From contig NC_003064.2 in NCBI RefSeq assembly GCF_000092025.1, forward strand, positions 62,001-126,000: DNA of 64,000 nucleotides, in the 5' to 3' direction. Position 1 is the stretch's first letter, and every line of letters begins with the position of its first letter. This document shows positions 8,032 through 16,506 of this stretch, one piece after another. The DNA is from Agrobacterium fabrum str. C58 (lineage in GTDB: Bacteria > Pseudomonadota > Alphaproteobacteria > Rhizobiales > Rhizobiaceae). Made by a program: the position numbers and the translations under genes. Under the pieces are notes generated by a model, which saw only the letters and a list, made by a program, of their open reading frames with translations, was not told where the DNA came from and did no database searches.

Positions 8032-9549
8032 CTACTGCTTGAAGCCAATTTCTGAGAGCTGCAGCATGGAGTTGGTGGCGATGGTGGGTTTGAAGTCCAG
8101 ACGTTCCGAGACGCGTGAGTAACCGACCATGTGGAAGAGGAGGACATCGGCAACAAGATCGTCATGGACATAGGCGATCAGCTGCGACCAGAGCTTTGCA
8201 CGTTCGTCACCGGTGGCGGCAGATGCGCGTTTGATCAGGTCATCTACGTTCTTGTCGGAAAAGCCCGACTGGGTGCCGTTGGTATCGTATTTGAAGAACA
8301 TCGTAAACGATGGATCGCCCTTGGAATTGTCGTGCATGGCAGCCACGATCTGCGGGCCGCGACCCTCCTTGAAGGGTTTCGAGTAATAGACCTCATGCTC
8401 GGCCACTTCGACGAAGCGCAGCTCGACCTTGAAGCCGACGTCCTGCAGCTGCGCCTGCACGGCTTCCATGATTTCTGTCACATTCGGGAAATTGGCTGTG
8501 CGTGCAATGATGGTGATCGGGTTATCGACCGGAACACCCCCAGCCTTGGCTTCTTCAAGCAGCTTCTTTGCCTGATCGGGATCGTAAGGAAAAACTTTGA
8601 CGTCCGGGTTCCATCCAAGCGTCGTCGGTGGCACCAAGGCGGTTGCGAGAACGGCGTCCTGCGGGACGAGCGTACCGATAAACGCCTGCCGGTCGATGGC
8701 AAGGTTCAGCGCCTTGCGAACGCGGACATCGTTGAGCGGCGCGATATTGCCGTCGAGGCGCAGATACACCGTTTCGCTATCGAGGTAGGAGAAGTCCGTC
8801 TTGTCGTTGGTCGCATCCACCTGGGAAATCGACGGCGCAAGATCAGCCTCACCGGCTTGAACCATGGCGGCGCGAACGGCTGGATCGGCACGGAACAGAT
8901 AGGTGGCCTTGGTGACGGCGGGCTTCTTGCCCCAATAATCGTCACGGGCATCGAGAACGATCTGCTGGCCAGGCGTCCAGTTGGACAGCTTGTAAGGGCC
9001 GGTGCCGATAGGTTCGCGTACGAATGCCAGCGGCGTGCCGTCCGGAACGATGGTGACGAGCGACAGCAGAAGTGGCAGGATCGGCTGGACCGGATCGACC
9101 TTGAAATCGATGGTGTTGTCGTCAACGACCTTCACGTCAAACTTCATGCCGCCGAAATAACGACGAGACTCGCAGATGTTCTTGTCGCTGAAAATTCGGT
9201 CGAAACTGTATTTGACATCCTTGGCGCCGAAGGTCTTACCATCGGAGAATTTGACACCCTGACGCAGGTGAAAACGCCAGGCGCTATCGCCGGTCTGTTC
9301 CCATTTTTCCGCAAGGCGTGGCATGACGCCCTGTTTGCCGCGCACGTCGAGCTCGGTCAGCGTCTCGCTGACATTCTCCATGATGACGCGACCGATATTG
9401 GAGCGTGTCGCCATGCAGGGCTCAAGCAGGTCGGCCTCTTCAGGCAGAACGATTTTGATATCTGTCGAGGCAGCGTTGGCCGGCGCGATGCCGGAGCCGA
9501 ATGCGAGAACGGAACCTAGAATGGCTCCGAAAAGACGCGAGGTTTTCAT
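8032..9549 (-). CDS. Periplasmic solute-binding protein, family 5 (oligopeptide type)
   Basis: 505 residues with a signal peptide (cleavage near APANA-AS at about 27). The SBP_bac_5 pattern is clear: RGKQGVMPRLAEKWEQ, WRFHLRQGVKFSDGKTFGAKDVKYSFDR, PIGTGPYKLSNW, and VRKALNLAIDR. The ribosome site GGGAGGAG is strong. It binds the cargo in the periplasm and hands it to the permeases downstream. Family 5 members also bind opines and sugar derivatives, so the peptide label should not be taken literally. First gene of the minus-strand operon; its promoter shares the 350-base spacer with the divergent operon. Confidence 0.92.
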   Translation of the reverse strand: MKTSRLFGAILGSVLAFGSGIAPANAASTDIKIVLPEEADLLEPCMATRSNIGRVIMENVSETLTELDVRGKQGVMPRLAEKWEQTGDSAWRFHLRQGVKFSDGKTFGAKDVKYSFDRIFSDKNICESRRYFGGMKFDVKVVDDNTIDFKVDPVQPILPLLLSLVTIVPDGTPLAFVREPIGTGPYKLSNWTPGQQIVLDARDDYWGKKPAVTKATYLFRADPAVRAAMVQAGEADLAPSISQVDATNDKTDFSYLDSETVYLRLDGNIAPLNDVRVRKALNLAIDRQAFIGTLVPQDAVLATALVPPTTLGWNPDVKVFPYDPDQAKKLLEEAKAGGVPVDNPITIIARTANFPNVTEIMEAVQAQLQDVGFKVELRFVEVAEHEVYYSKPFKEGRGPQIVAAMHDNSKGDPSFTMFFKYDTNGTQSGFSDKNVDDLIKRASAATGDERAKLWSQLIAYVHDDLVADVLLFHMVGYSRVSERLDFKPTIATNSMLQLSEIGFKQ

Positions 9550-9900
9550 GTCATTCTCCTCCCTATAGGTGCAGATCGCACCGCTTATTGTTCACCTCGC
9601 GACGGTATCGATGCGACGCGGCTTGAATGCATTCCTCCTTGAAGCCCTATGCGCCACCAGAGATACCTCGTTCTCTTGACGTCGCCATAAGTGGGCTGGC
9701 GCAGACCATCGGATTTCTTTGCAAGTTTGTCAAATTAAATATTCATTGCCGTCAGTTCGTGAAAAATTTATACGAATAAAAGGCTTATATTTCATATAGA
9801 TATTGATAGTAATAGCGGTCAAAATAGAAATTTTTGATACTTTTCAAACTTGACAACTTTATTATTTTTGTGATTTTCGTAGTTGTAAGAGGAGACCGTG
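9550..9900. promoter_or_regulatory. Divergent control region of the acid-sugar catabolic island
   Basis: This AT-rich spacer drives the ABC/aldolase operon to the left and the Asp-box/pdxA2/ADH operon to the right. It holds TTTGTCAAA at 9726-9734 and, in the opposite orientation, TTGACAA at 9850-9856. The same TTGTCAA core occurs at 15026-15032, upstream of the kinase-regulator pair. These three sites are candidate operators for the FadR-type regulator encoded at 13239-13943. Confidence 0.5.
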
Positions 9901-11091
9901 ATGACGCCTGAGCAGATTGCAACCGTCATGACCGGCAAAGTTGAAGCTGCCGGAAAAGGACGACATGAGGCCGTGCTGGCCTCGCCGATGATTCAGAACC
10001 ACGCACCCTTCCTGCACCTGGCCGATGATGGCGCGCTCATCTGCGCCTGGTTCGGCGGTACGCTGGAGGGAAAATCGGATATTTCCATCTTCACGTCGGT
10101 TCTGGCAGCGGGGTCCAATAAATGGGGCGAGCCGCAGCGGCTGAGTTTCGATCCTGATCATTCCGAGCAGAACCCGGTACTGTTTGCGGCGCCCGGCAAT
10201 ACGCTTTTGCTGTTCCATACGTCGCAGCCATCAGGCAATCAGGATGAATGCCGTATCCGTATGGCGGAGGTTTCGCGCGACGCCTCGGACCCGACTAGGC
10301 TGACGGCGGGTGAAGGACTTTATCTCGACCTGCCGCGTGGCTGCTTTGTTCGTGCGCCGCTGACAGTTCGGGCGGACGGTGCATGGCTTTTGCCGATCTT
10401 CCGTTGCATCCAGCGTCCGGGCCAGAAATGGAACGGCAGCCATGACCGCGCTGCGGTCGGCATTTCCGAAGATTGTGGCAAGTCCTGGCGTCTGGAGGAT
10501 ATCGACCAGTCCACGGGCTGCGTGCATATGAGTCCCTTGGTGATTGGCGACGAAAAGCTGGCTGCGGTGTTTCGCCGTCGTCAGGCCGATTTCGTCTATC
10601 GCACGGAAAGTGCCGATGGAGGTCGCACATGGTCGGCGCCCCAGGCGACCGATGTTCCCAACAACAATTCGTCCATTGCCGCGATCCGTTTAAACGATGG
10701 CCGTATCGCGATGATCTGCAATCCAACCAATGCCGCCATGTCGAGCGACCGTCGCGCCTCACTTTATGATGAGTTGGGCGAGGATGACGACCGGCCCGAT
10801 GCCAACCCCGATGGTGGCTGCGTGCCAATCTGGGGTGTGCCGCGTGCACCCGTCACGGTCTGCATTTCGGAAGATGGCGCAAAAAGCTTTCCGCAGCGGA
10901 TCACTATAGAAGATGGTCCCGGTACCTGCCTTTCGAATAACTCCATTGACGGTCACAACAAGGAAATGTCCTATCCGTGGCTGCTCGAGGGAGCCGATGG
11001 CAGTCTCCACATCGCCTACACCTATTATCGGCGCGCTATCAAATATGTTCGTCTGGCTCCGGGCTGGGCACGTGCGGCAGACGGGAGATAA
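9901..11091 (+). CDS. Cytoplasmic Asp-box (BNR/sialidase-like beta-propeller) protein
   Basis: 396 residues from the ATG, which sits 6 bases past GGAG; a GTG directly precedes it. Three Asp-box motifs (SxDxGxxW) are visible: SEDCGKSW near 188, SADGGRTW near 236, and SEDGAKSF near 322. FCIR-like RIP residues of viral-type sialidases are not evident. No signal peptide is seen, so it acts inside the cell. The family includes exo-sialidases, but many bacterial members of this length sit in sugar-acid operons and have untested activity. It is the first gene of an operon with PdxA2 and an iron alcohol dehydrogenase. It may hydrolyse or eliminate a glycosidic bond in an imported compound; that is inference. 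Confidence 0.75.
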   Translation: MTPEQIATVMTGKVEAAGKGRHEAVLASPMIQNHAPFLHLADDGALICAWFGGTLEGKSDISIFTSVLAAGSNKWGEPQRLSFDPDHSEQNPVLFAAPGNTLLLFHTSQPSGNQDECRIRMAEVSRDASDPTRLTAGEGLYLDLPRGCFVRAPLTVRADGAWLLPIFRCIQRPGQKWNGSHDRAAVGISEDCGKSWRLEDIDQSTGCVHMSPLVIGDEKLAAVFRRRQADFVYRTESADGGRTWSAPQATDVPNNNSSIAAIRLNDGRIAMICNPTNAAMSSDRRASLYDELGEDDDRPDANPDGGCVPIWGVPRAPVTVCISEDGAKSFPQRITIEDGPGTCLSNNSIDGHNKEMSYPWLLEGADGSLHIAYTYYRRAIKYVRLAPGWARAADGR

Positions 11092-11094
11092 ATT

Positions 11095-12060
11095 ATGAGC
11101 AATATCATCGGTATCACCATGGGTGACCCCTGCGGCGTCGGACCGGAAATCACAGTGCGGGCGCTGGCGGAGATGGATGAGGCGGACCGCGCCGCCACGC
11201 GCATCTACGGTAACCTGCCAACACTGGAAGCGGCACGCAAGGCGCTGAATGTCGATATCGATCTGGCGCCCTATGTGGTCGATCTGCCGATCGAAGATGC
11301 GCCGCTGGCCTGGGGTCAACTGTCGCCGGTCGCCGGTGATGCGGCTTTCCGCTTTATCGAAAAAGCAGTGCGCGATGCCGAGGCTGGAACAATCGGCTGC
11401 ATTGTGACTGCGCCGATCAACAAGGAGGCGCTTAATCTTGCTGGCCACCACTATGATGGCCACACCGGTATGCTGCGCAGCCTGACCAAATCAGCCGCGG
11501 CCTATATGCTGCTGGCCTCGGAAAAACTGAAGGTCATCCATGTTTCCACCCATGTCTCATTGCAGGAAGCAATCCGCCGCGCCACGTCCGAGCGCGTTCT
11601 GGCGACAATCAAGGCGGGCAACGACCACCTGAAACGCACTGGTTACGAGCGCCCGCGCATTGCGGTTGCCGGGATTAACCCGCATTGCGGTGAAAATGGC
11701 CTTTTCGGCACGGAGGATGACGATCAGATCGCACCCGCCGTCGCCGCCGCCCGAGCCGAAGGCATCGATGCCTATGGGCCGATTTCCGCCGACACGGTGT
11801 TCCACCGCGCCTATTCCGGTGGCTTCGATCTGGTCGTAGCGCAGTATCACGATCAGGGGCATATCCCGATCAAGCTTGTCGCCTTCGATACGGCGGTGAA
11901 CGTTTCCGTGGATCTCACCATCGACCGCACCTCTGTCGATCACGGAACGGCCTTCGACATCGCTGGCAAGGGCATCGCCAATCACGGCAACATGCTGTCC
12001 GCCATAGCATACGCCCGCAAGCTCGTGGCTGGCGGCGCTTCCAAGGGAGCGCAGGCATGA
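11095..12060 (+). CDS. pdxA2: PdxA2-like dehydrogenase (four-carbon acid 4-phosphate dehydrogenase family)
   Basis: 321 residues, matching the PdxA family. [14 protein letters not shown] opens the protein, DGHTGML and STHVSL follow, and the metal-binding [10 protein letters not shown] motif sits in the C-terminal third. True PdxA oxidises 4-phosphohydroxy-L-threonine for vitamin B6. PdxA2 paralogues oxidise and decarboxylate D-threonate or D-erythronate 4-phosphate to dihydroxyacetone phosphate, working after a DUF1537 kinase. The DUF1537 gene 1.9 kb downstream strongly favours the PdxA2 role. It starts 3 bases after the Asp-box gene and overlaps the next gene by 4 bases (ATGA). Confidence 0.85.
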   Translation: MSNIIGITMGDPCGVGPEITVRALAEMDEADRAATRIYGNLPTLEAARKALNVDIDLAPYVVDLPIEDAPLAWGQLSPVAGDAAFRFIEKAVRDAEAGTIGCIVTAPINKEALNLAGHHYDGHTGMLRSLTKSAAAYMLLASEKLKVIHVSTHVSLQEAIRRATSERVLATIKAGNDHLKRTGYERPRIAVAGINPHCGENGLFGTEDDDQIAPAVAAARAEGIDAYGPISADTVFHRAYSGGFDLVVAQYHDQGHIPIKLVAFDTAVNVSVDLTIDRTSVDHGTAFDIAGKGIANHGNMLSAIAYARKLVAGGASKGAQA

Positions 12061-13178
12061 CCAGCACTCCCACCATCACCCTGCATCAGCCAAAGCGGCT
12101 GATTGTCGGTGCCGGAACAATCGGCGACGTCGCCAACTGGGTCGGAGAGGTCTCCTCGACGCTGGTCATTGCCTCGCCGATCACCGGCCGCTTCGTTGAC
12201 CGTATGAAACTGCCTGGTAAAGTCGCCTTGTTCGATGCCATTCCTGGCGAGCCTGAGATATCCACGCTCGATGCAGCGCTGGCAGCGGCACGCGTGGCCA
12301 AACCTGATGTCGTTATCGGTCTCGGTGGCGGTTCGGTGATGGATGTGGCCAAGCTGGTCGCCGCCCTCTGGGATGGCGAACAGACACTTGCCGATGTCGC
12401 AGGCCCCAACAAAGTGGCAGGCCGCCGAACCCGGCTGGCGCAGATTGCGACGACAGCCGGCACCGGCTCGGAAGCGGGCATCCGCTCGCTGATCACCGAT
12501 CCAATCAAGGGCAACAAGATCGCGGTCGAAAGCCCGCATCTGATCGCCGATCTCGCGGTGCTTGACCCTGAATTGACCTATTCCGTGCCTCCTACGGTAA
12601 CGGCCGCAACGGGCGTGGATGCCATGGCGCATTGCGTCGAAGCCTTCACCAGCAAACGCTCGCATCCGATGATCGACGGTTTTGCCCGCATGGGGTTTCA
12701 CCTCGTCGGTAAATTTCTGGGTCGCGCGGTACGTGACGGATCGGATCGTGAAGCACGCGAAGGCCTGATGCTGGCTTCCTATTACGGCGGGATCTGCCTT
12801 GGACCCGTCAATACGGCGGCAGGTCATGCCATCGCCTATCCGCTTGGAACGCTGCTGCACCTGCCACATGGATTGGCCAATGCAATCGTGTTCCCGCATG
12901 TACTGGCTTTCAATCAGCCCGTTGTTTCGGCCAAAACGGCGGAAGTTGCCGAAGCGCTCGGTCTTGGGGCTGGTCTGTCGCAGACACAGTTGCAAGATAG
13001 CGCTCGTGGCTTCTGTTCCGATCTTGGGATCGAGATGTCACTTGCGAAACATGGTGCGGCCGAGGCTGATTTGTCGCGCTACGCTGCCGATGCGCATGCC
13101 ATCCGTCGCTTGATGGACAATAATCCGGCGGATATGAGCGTTGATGACGTCCTCGACGTCTACAAGGCCAGCTTCTAA
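12057..13178 (+). CDS. Iron-containing (group III) alcohol dehydrogenase
   Basis: 373 residues. The NAD-binding [12 protein letters not shown] is present, and the metal site is carried by [13 protein letters not shown] (Asp and His) and [15 protein letters not shown] (two His). The family interconverts alcohols and aldehydes or ketones. In related sugar-acid clusters it may oxidise a hydroxy-acid or reduce an aldehyde product of the aldolase. Its start overlaps the stop of the pdxA2 gene as ATGA, so the two are coupled. A bidirectional hairpin follows the stop. Confidence 0.88.
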   Translation: MTSTPTITLHQPKRLIVGAGTIGDVANWVGEVSSTLVIASPITGRFVDRMKLPGKVALFDAIPGEPEISTLDAALAAARVAKPDVVIGLGGGSVMDVAKLVAALWDGEQTLADVAGPNKVAGRRTRLAQIATTAGTGSEAGIRSLITDPIKGNKIAVESPHLIADLAVLDPELTYSVPPTVTAATGVDAMAHCVEAFTSKRSHPMIDGFARMGFHLVGKFLGRAVRDGSDREAREGLMLASYYGGICLGPVNTAAGHAIAYPLGTLLHLPHGLANAIVFPHVLAFNQPVVSAKTAEVAEALGLGAGLSQTQLQDSARGFCSDLGIEMSLAKHGAAEADLSRYAADAHAIRRLMDNNPADMSVDDVLDVYKASF

Positions 13179-13196
13179 GCAACGTCAGTACAGCAG

Positions 13197-13226
13197 GAAA
13201 AGGCAGCGCATACGTGCTGCCTTTTT
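13197..13226. terminator. Bidirectional intrinsic terminator
   Basis: GGCAGC (13202-13207) pairs with GCTGCC (13216-13221), with an A-run before and a T-run (13222-13226) after. It sits between the convergent dehydrogenase and FadR-type genes and can terminate both. Confidence 0.8.
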
Positions 13227-13238
13227 AGTTTGAGCGAC

Positions 13239-13943
13239 CTATTTCTGCGAGGCTTGAAAAAGCCGTCCGCGCGACTCCTGAAGATGCTCGAACATGAGCC
13301 TTCTCGCATCGTCCTCTTGGCCATCGGCAATTGCTTTGGCGATAGCCTCATGTTCAGCGAAGACGCGGGTCAGGCCCGTGGCTTCACGACGGATAGACGC
13401 ACCGTGGAATTTCATGCCAACCGCAATGTGGTCTTTTAGTGCTTCCATTGCAGTGGAGAAATAAGTGTTCTGGGCAGCGCGGGCGATGGCCAGGTGAAAC
13501 TGAAAGTCGGCGTCCTCACGGTGCGATTGCCTATTCGTGGCATCGCGGAGCAGTTCAAGCGCCTGCCTGATGGCTTTCAGGCTGTCAGCATCGTGACGTG
13601 TAGCGGCGGCCGCCGCTGCCGCAGGCTCAAGTGTCAGGCGAAACTCGTAGCAATTCAACAGATCGGCGACATTTTCCAACTGGCCGAAGCCAAGTGGCTG
13701 CCGCAGTCCGACGGAGCGCACAAAACTACCCGCGCCACGGCGCGAATAGATCAGGCCCTGATCCCTCAGACGCTTGAGCGCTTCGCGAATGACAGGGCGC
13801 GAGACCTCGAACTCAGCGGCGAGTTCGTGTTCGGTGGGCAGACGTTCGTCAGGATTATATGCGCCTGATTTAATAGCGCGCAGCATGCGCTCGAACACGA
13901 TGTCGGCAAGGCCTTTACGAGCGATTCCGGCTTCCAGTCCCAT
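13239..13943 (-). CDS. GntR-family transcriptional regulator, FadR (FCD) subfamily
   Basis: 234 residues. The N-terminal winged helix shows the GntR signature LPTEHELAAEFEVSRPVIREALKRLRDQGLI (about 36-66). The C-terminal all-helical FCD domain carries the ligand/metal-site pattern: DADFQFHLAIARAAQN, later EHEAIAKAIADG and a final His. It lies 3 bases after the DUF1537 kinase gene in the same operon. It is the obvious regulator of the island and probably a repressor released by a sugar acid or its phosphate. Candidate sites are the TTGTCAA motifs at 9726, 9850 (inverted) and 15026. Confidence 0.9.
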   Translation of the reverse strand: MGLEAGIARKGLADIVFERMLRAIKSGAYNPDERLPTEHELAAEFEVSRPVIREALKRLRDQGLIYSRRGAGSFVRSVGLRQPLGFGQLENVADLLNCYEFRLTLEPAAAAAAATRHDADSLKAIRQALELLRDATNRQSHREDADFQFHLAIARAAQNTYFSTAMEALKDHIAVGMKFHGASIRREATGLTRVFAEHEAIAKAIADGQEDDARRLMFEHLQESRGRLFQASQK

Positions 13944-13946
13944 ATA

Positions 13947-14975
13947 TCAACTTGCCTTTCGCAGAACCATGTCTGCAACGATCTTGAGGGTATCTGGATG
14001 CCCGAACCCGCCTGATTTGGCAATGATGGTGCGCCCGTTTGCGGATGCGACACTGAGCCCCGGCAGGCATTCACCATGCAGATGCAGCCGAGAAACACCA
14101 AGGCTACGCATGACCGCCTCAGCGGTTGCCCCGCCCGAAAGAAGCAGTGTGTCGCTATGCCGGGACAAGTCGCCTTTTAGACCTTCGCCCAGAGCGTCGG
14201 CAACCGCCTGCGGGCTAACTCCGTGAGATCCGGGCGTTGCCTGTATCAACGTCAGCGCTGCATCGGCTTCCAGGGCAGCGTTAACATGCCCATTGGGCGC
14301 CGCTACATAATGCAGATCAATGGCAGCGCGCAATATGTCGATCTGTTCCAGCGTAATTGGATCACGCGAGCCAATCACGAAGATGGCGCTGCCAGCGGGG
14401 ATTATCGCCACCTTCGAAAGCGCCCCGTTGGTCATGCGGCCAGCAAGTGCTTCGGCAAGCCCACGCGCACCGATCAAAAGATCGGTGCCATCGCGCTCAG
14501 CGGCAGCGAGCGCATTTTCCATGTCGATGTGCGTGCGTGTGTCGGGAGCATTGATACGCACGAGATGCGAACCGAAACGCTCGGCAATCGATATCGGCTT
14601 GTCGATACCGTGACCCGCGACGTAACCGAGCTCGACAATACGGTCGAATGTCGGAATGGCAGGTGCAACAAGCGCGCGGGAATAGGGGATGGCGTCGATC
14701 TCGGCGACAATATTGCCCTTAAGCCTGGAATCAACCTTCTTGAACAAACGCGTCTTGGAAGGCAAAAAGCTGATAGCTGCTGCTGTTGCGGTTCTCGCCT
14801 CATCGGAGCCGATCTCGCGGGTGTTCAGGTTGATCGAGATGATATCTGGCTTGTCCGTAACGATCTGGGCCACTGCCTCCAGATCAAGGGCGATATCTGC
14901 GCGAAGGCCGCGTGCGGCAAATGGTGCTGCTGAGTCCAGCGCACCGGTCAAATCGTCGGCAAGAATGGCCAGCAT
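13947..14975 (-). CDS. Four-carbon acid sugar kinase family protein (DUF1537; DtnK/OtnK type)
   Basis: 342 residues. The N-terminal ILADDLTGALDSAAPFAARG and the C-terminal LLLSGGATAEAVMRSLGV plus IIAKSGGFGHPDTL are diagnostic of the DUF1537 kinase fold; K-SGGFG stands where KPGGFG is usual. Characterised members phosphorylate D-threonate or D-erythronate at C4 with ATP, supplying the substrate of PdxA2. It is the first gene of an operon with the FadR-type regulator, and a TTGTCAA motif lies about 50 bases upstream of its start. Which acid it uses cannot be told from the sequence. Confidence 0.88.
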   Translation of the reverse strand: MLAILADDLTGALDSAAPFAARGLRADIALDLEAVAQIVTDKPDIISINLNTREIGSDEARTATAAAISFLPSKTRLFKKVDSRLKGNIVAEIDAIPYSRALVAPAIPTFDRIVELGYVAGHGIDKPISIAERFGSHLVRINAPDTRTHIDMENALAAAERDGTDLLIGARGLAEALAGRMTNGALSKVAIIPAGSAIFVIGSRDPITLEQIDILRAAIDLHYVAAPNGHVNAALEADAALTLIQATPGSHGVSPQAVADALGEGLKGDLSRHSDTLLLSGGATAEAVMRSLGVSRLHLHGECLPGLSVASANGRTIIAKSGGFGHPDTLKIVADMVLRKAS

Positions 14976-15025
14976 GGCTTTTATCCTATGAAGTTGTTAG
15001 CTTTATAATTGCAAAAAACGCTTTT

Positions 15026-15032
15026 TTGTCAA
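15026..15032. promoter_or_regulatory. TTGTCAA candidate operator upstream of the DUF1537 kinase operon
   Basis: The heptamer sits in an AT-rich promoter zone (CTTTTTTGTCAATGATTAAT) and matches the sites at 9726-9734 and (inverted) 9850-9856. It is a probable site of the FadR-type regulator in this operon, which would make it autoregulated. Confidence 0.4.
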
Positions 15033-15189
15033 TGATTAATAGATACATCTGGACAAGTCGATGGCAACTTGCAGCCTGGTGAGTGGTTATCTTGTCTTGA
15101 TGTGACGCTAGAGTATCGAAGGGTCGCTAGTGTCTCAGGGCGGCATTGGTGCAGGGATCGAATTTCAACGTGGTCACCAGCGTGATTGA

Positions 15190-15440
15190 TCCGCAGCCCA
15201 AGCTACATAAGCATAATGCCGCCCGCCGTCGCCCTGACATTGGGGCTCGTGTTCAGCCTGCGACTGCGCCACACCGAGGGCTTGCCGGTATCGGTGCTGA
15301 GTTGATGCAACTGGATCTCGCCATGCCCGATCACACGACGCTGTGCCGGCGGGCAAGGACATGGGCATGTCGATCGGCGAACGTGCAGGATGGTTACACC
15401 TCTCCGGGATTCGTTCACGTCCTTATCGACAGTCGGCGAT
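15190..15440 (+). pseudogene. IS5-family transposase relic
   Basis: Pieces of an IS5-type transposase can be read in two frames. TLGLVFSLRLRHTEGLPVSVL, after an AVA segment, runs into a frame change, then LMQLDLAMPDHTTLCRRARTW and PGFVHVLIDS. The LRLRxTEG, PDHTTLxRR and HxLIDS blocks are in family order and spacing. Frame breaks and the missing catalytic C-terminal half show that it is a relic. Confidence 0.6.
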
Positions 15441-15950
15441 GGGCCGACCTACCTGTGACTCGACATAGACGACCGGGATTGCGCTTGGAACCCGCGCCCT
15501 GAAGTTGGCTGGCTTACACCGGTCGATGTTTTGCGACTGTTGCGAGAGCTAAAGGGGGCCAATTTCGTTGGCGGGGACGTCGTGGTACATTGCCGCGCAG
15601 GTAATGTTTACGATCCTTTGCCTTATGGTATCCGGGAGAAGTAGCTGACAGTTCGATCCTCGCGTCTCACTTGGGGTCGCAGGTACGGAATCGTAAATGC
15701 GACGATTATCCGGCCGTTGTCGAGAGCAAGGGAGAGTTCGAGCACTAAATGGAGACGGCCCCAAGCTGAGGGTTCTTTTCGGTGTATGACGCAAAAACCC
15801 GCCGATCCGCTGTAGGCCCATATTGTTCATTCCGGAAACTTCAAGTTATTGGCCAGTATAACAAATCTAGCGAAATTCGGCTCTATTATAACTCGGTCGT
15901 CAGCTCGACTCCGTTCAAGAGCATAGCAATTGGCTGGTGCGCCGTGGGAG
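15441..15950. other. Gene-free stretch between relics
   Basis: No intact gene, RNA or repeat was recognised. The composition and the flanking relics suggest more decayed mobile DNA, but no domain can be named. Confidence 0.4.
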
Positions 15951-15951
15951 C

Positions 15952-16295
15952 TTAACGGGATGTTTGATGCGCGTCCGCCGCTTTGGAAGATGGCTTATCG
16001 AGTTTCGAAATGGACGACCGGACAGCAGCGAGAAATTCTTCCGCAATGCCAGGTGGTCTAAGCGTCTTGGGCCTAACACACCAAATTTCGGAAAAGAGTG
16101 TCGGCACGAATGGGCGGTAGACCAAGCCCGCTCTCCGGTAGCTGCTCGCCGCATCGGCGTCTCCAGATTCAACTTGCGTGAAACCCCAGCGTCGAGGGAC
16201 ACCTGGTCCGCTTGAGTGATATTGCCGATATCTCCGATCCGCACAAACTGTTCGCCGTCGAGATCTTTGGGCTGATGTTCTGGCGACCGGCCAGT
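15952..16295 (-). pseudogene. LysR-type regulator relic (substrate-binding domain)
   Basis: In minus-strand translation, one frame gives DGEQFVRIGDIGNITQADQ followed by DAGVSRKLNLET. A second frame gives RAGLVYRPFVPTLFSEIW, then VRPKTLRPPGIAEEFLAAV. These fit consecutive blocks of the C-terminal LysR effector domain (FISIG...FET, then VVRPF.P...EIALLRP). The frame change and the missing HTH part show a decayed remnant. Confidence 0.5.
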
Positions 16296-16429
16296 CTATG
16301 ACTCGACGGCATTACACAGACTTCTCGCACTCGCGTCGGAAGTTCACTGGAAACCTGAGGATGAGTGGCTCGGTTGCGGGTGAAGCCGATAAGCACAACG
16401 ACTCATCGAGCTTCAACAACGTTCTTGAC

Positions 16430-16447
16430 AGAGAAAACGTTTTCTCT
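16430..16447. promoter_or_regulatory. LacI-type operator 1 (perfect 18-bp palindrome)
   Basis: AGAGAAAACGTTTTCTCT is a perfect palindrome centred on CG, the usual form of LacI/GalR operators. It lies 60 bases before the lacI-family start, overlapping the likely promoter, and points to autoregulation. Confidence 0.8.
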
Positions 16448-16452
16448 ATTTT

Positions 16453-16468
16453 GAAAAAACGATTTCTC
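16453..16468. promoter_or_regulatory. LacI-type operator 2 (imperfect)
   Basis: GAAAAAACGATTTCTC repeats the core of operator 1 with a few mismatches; the centre-to-centre distance is about 22 bases, i.e. two helical turns. Paired sites at this spacing suit cooperative binding of two dimers. Confidence 0.65.
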
Positions 16469-16506
16469 ACATTGGTTTTTGCTGACTATGCACGCTTGGG
16501 GACGTA

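Noticed and set aside
8131..9519. A 462-codon plus-strand open frame opposite the family 5 binding protein
   Set aside because: It is a GC-driven shadow of the binding protein; no domain or start signal.
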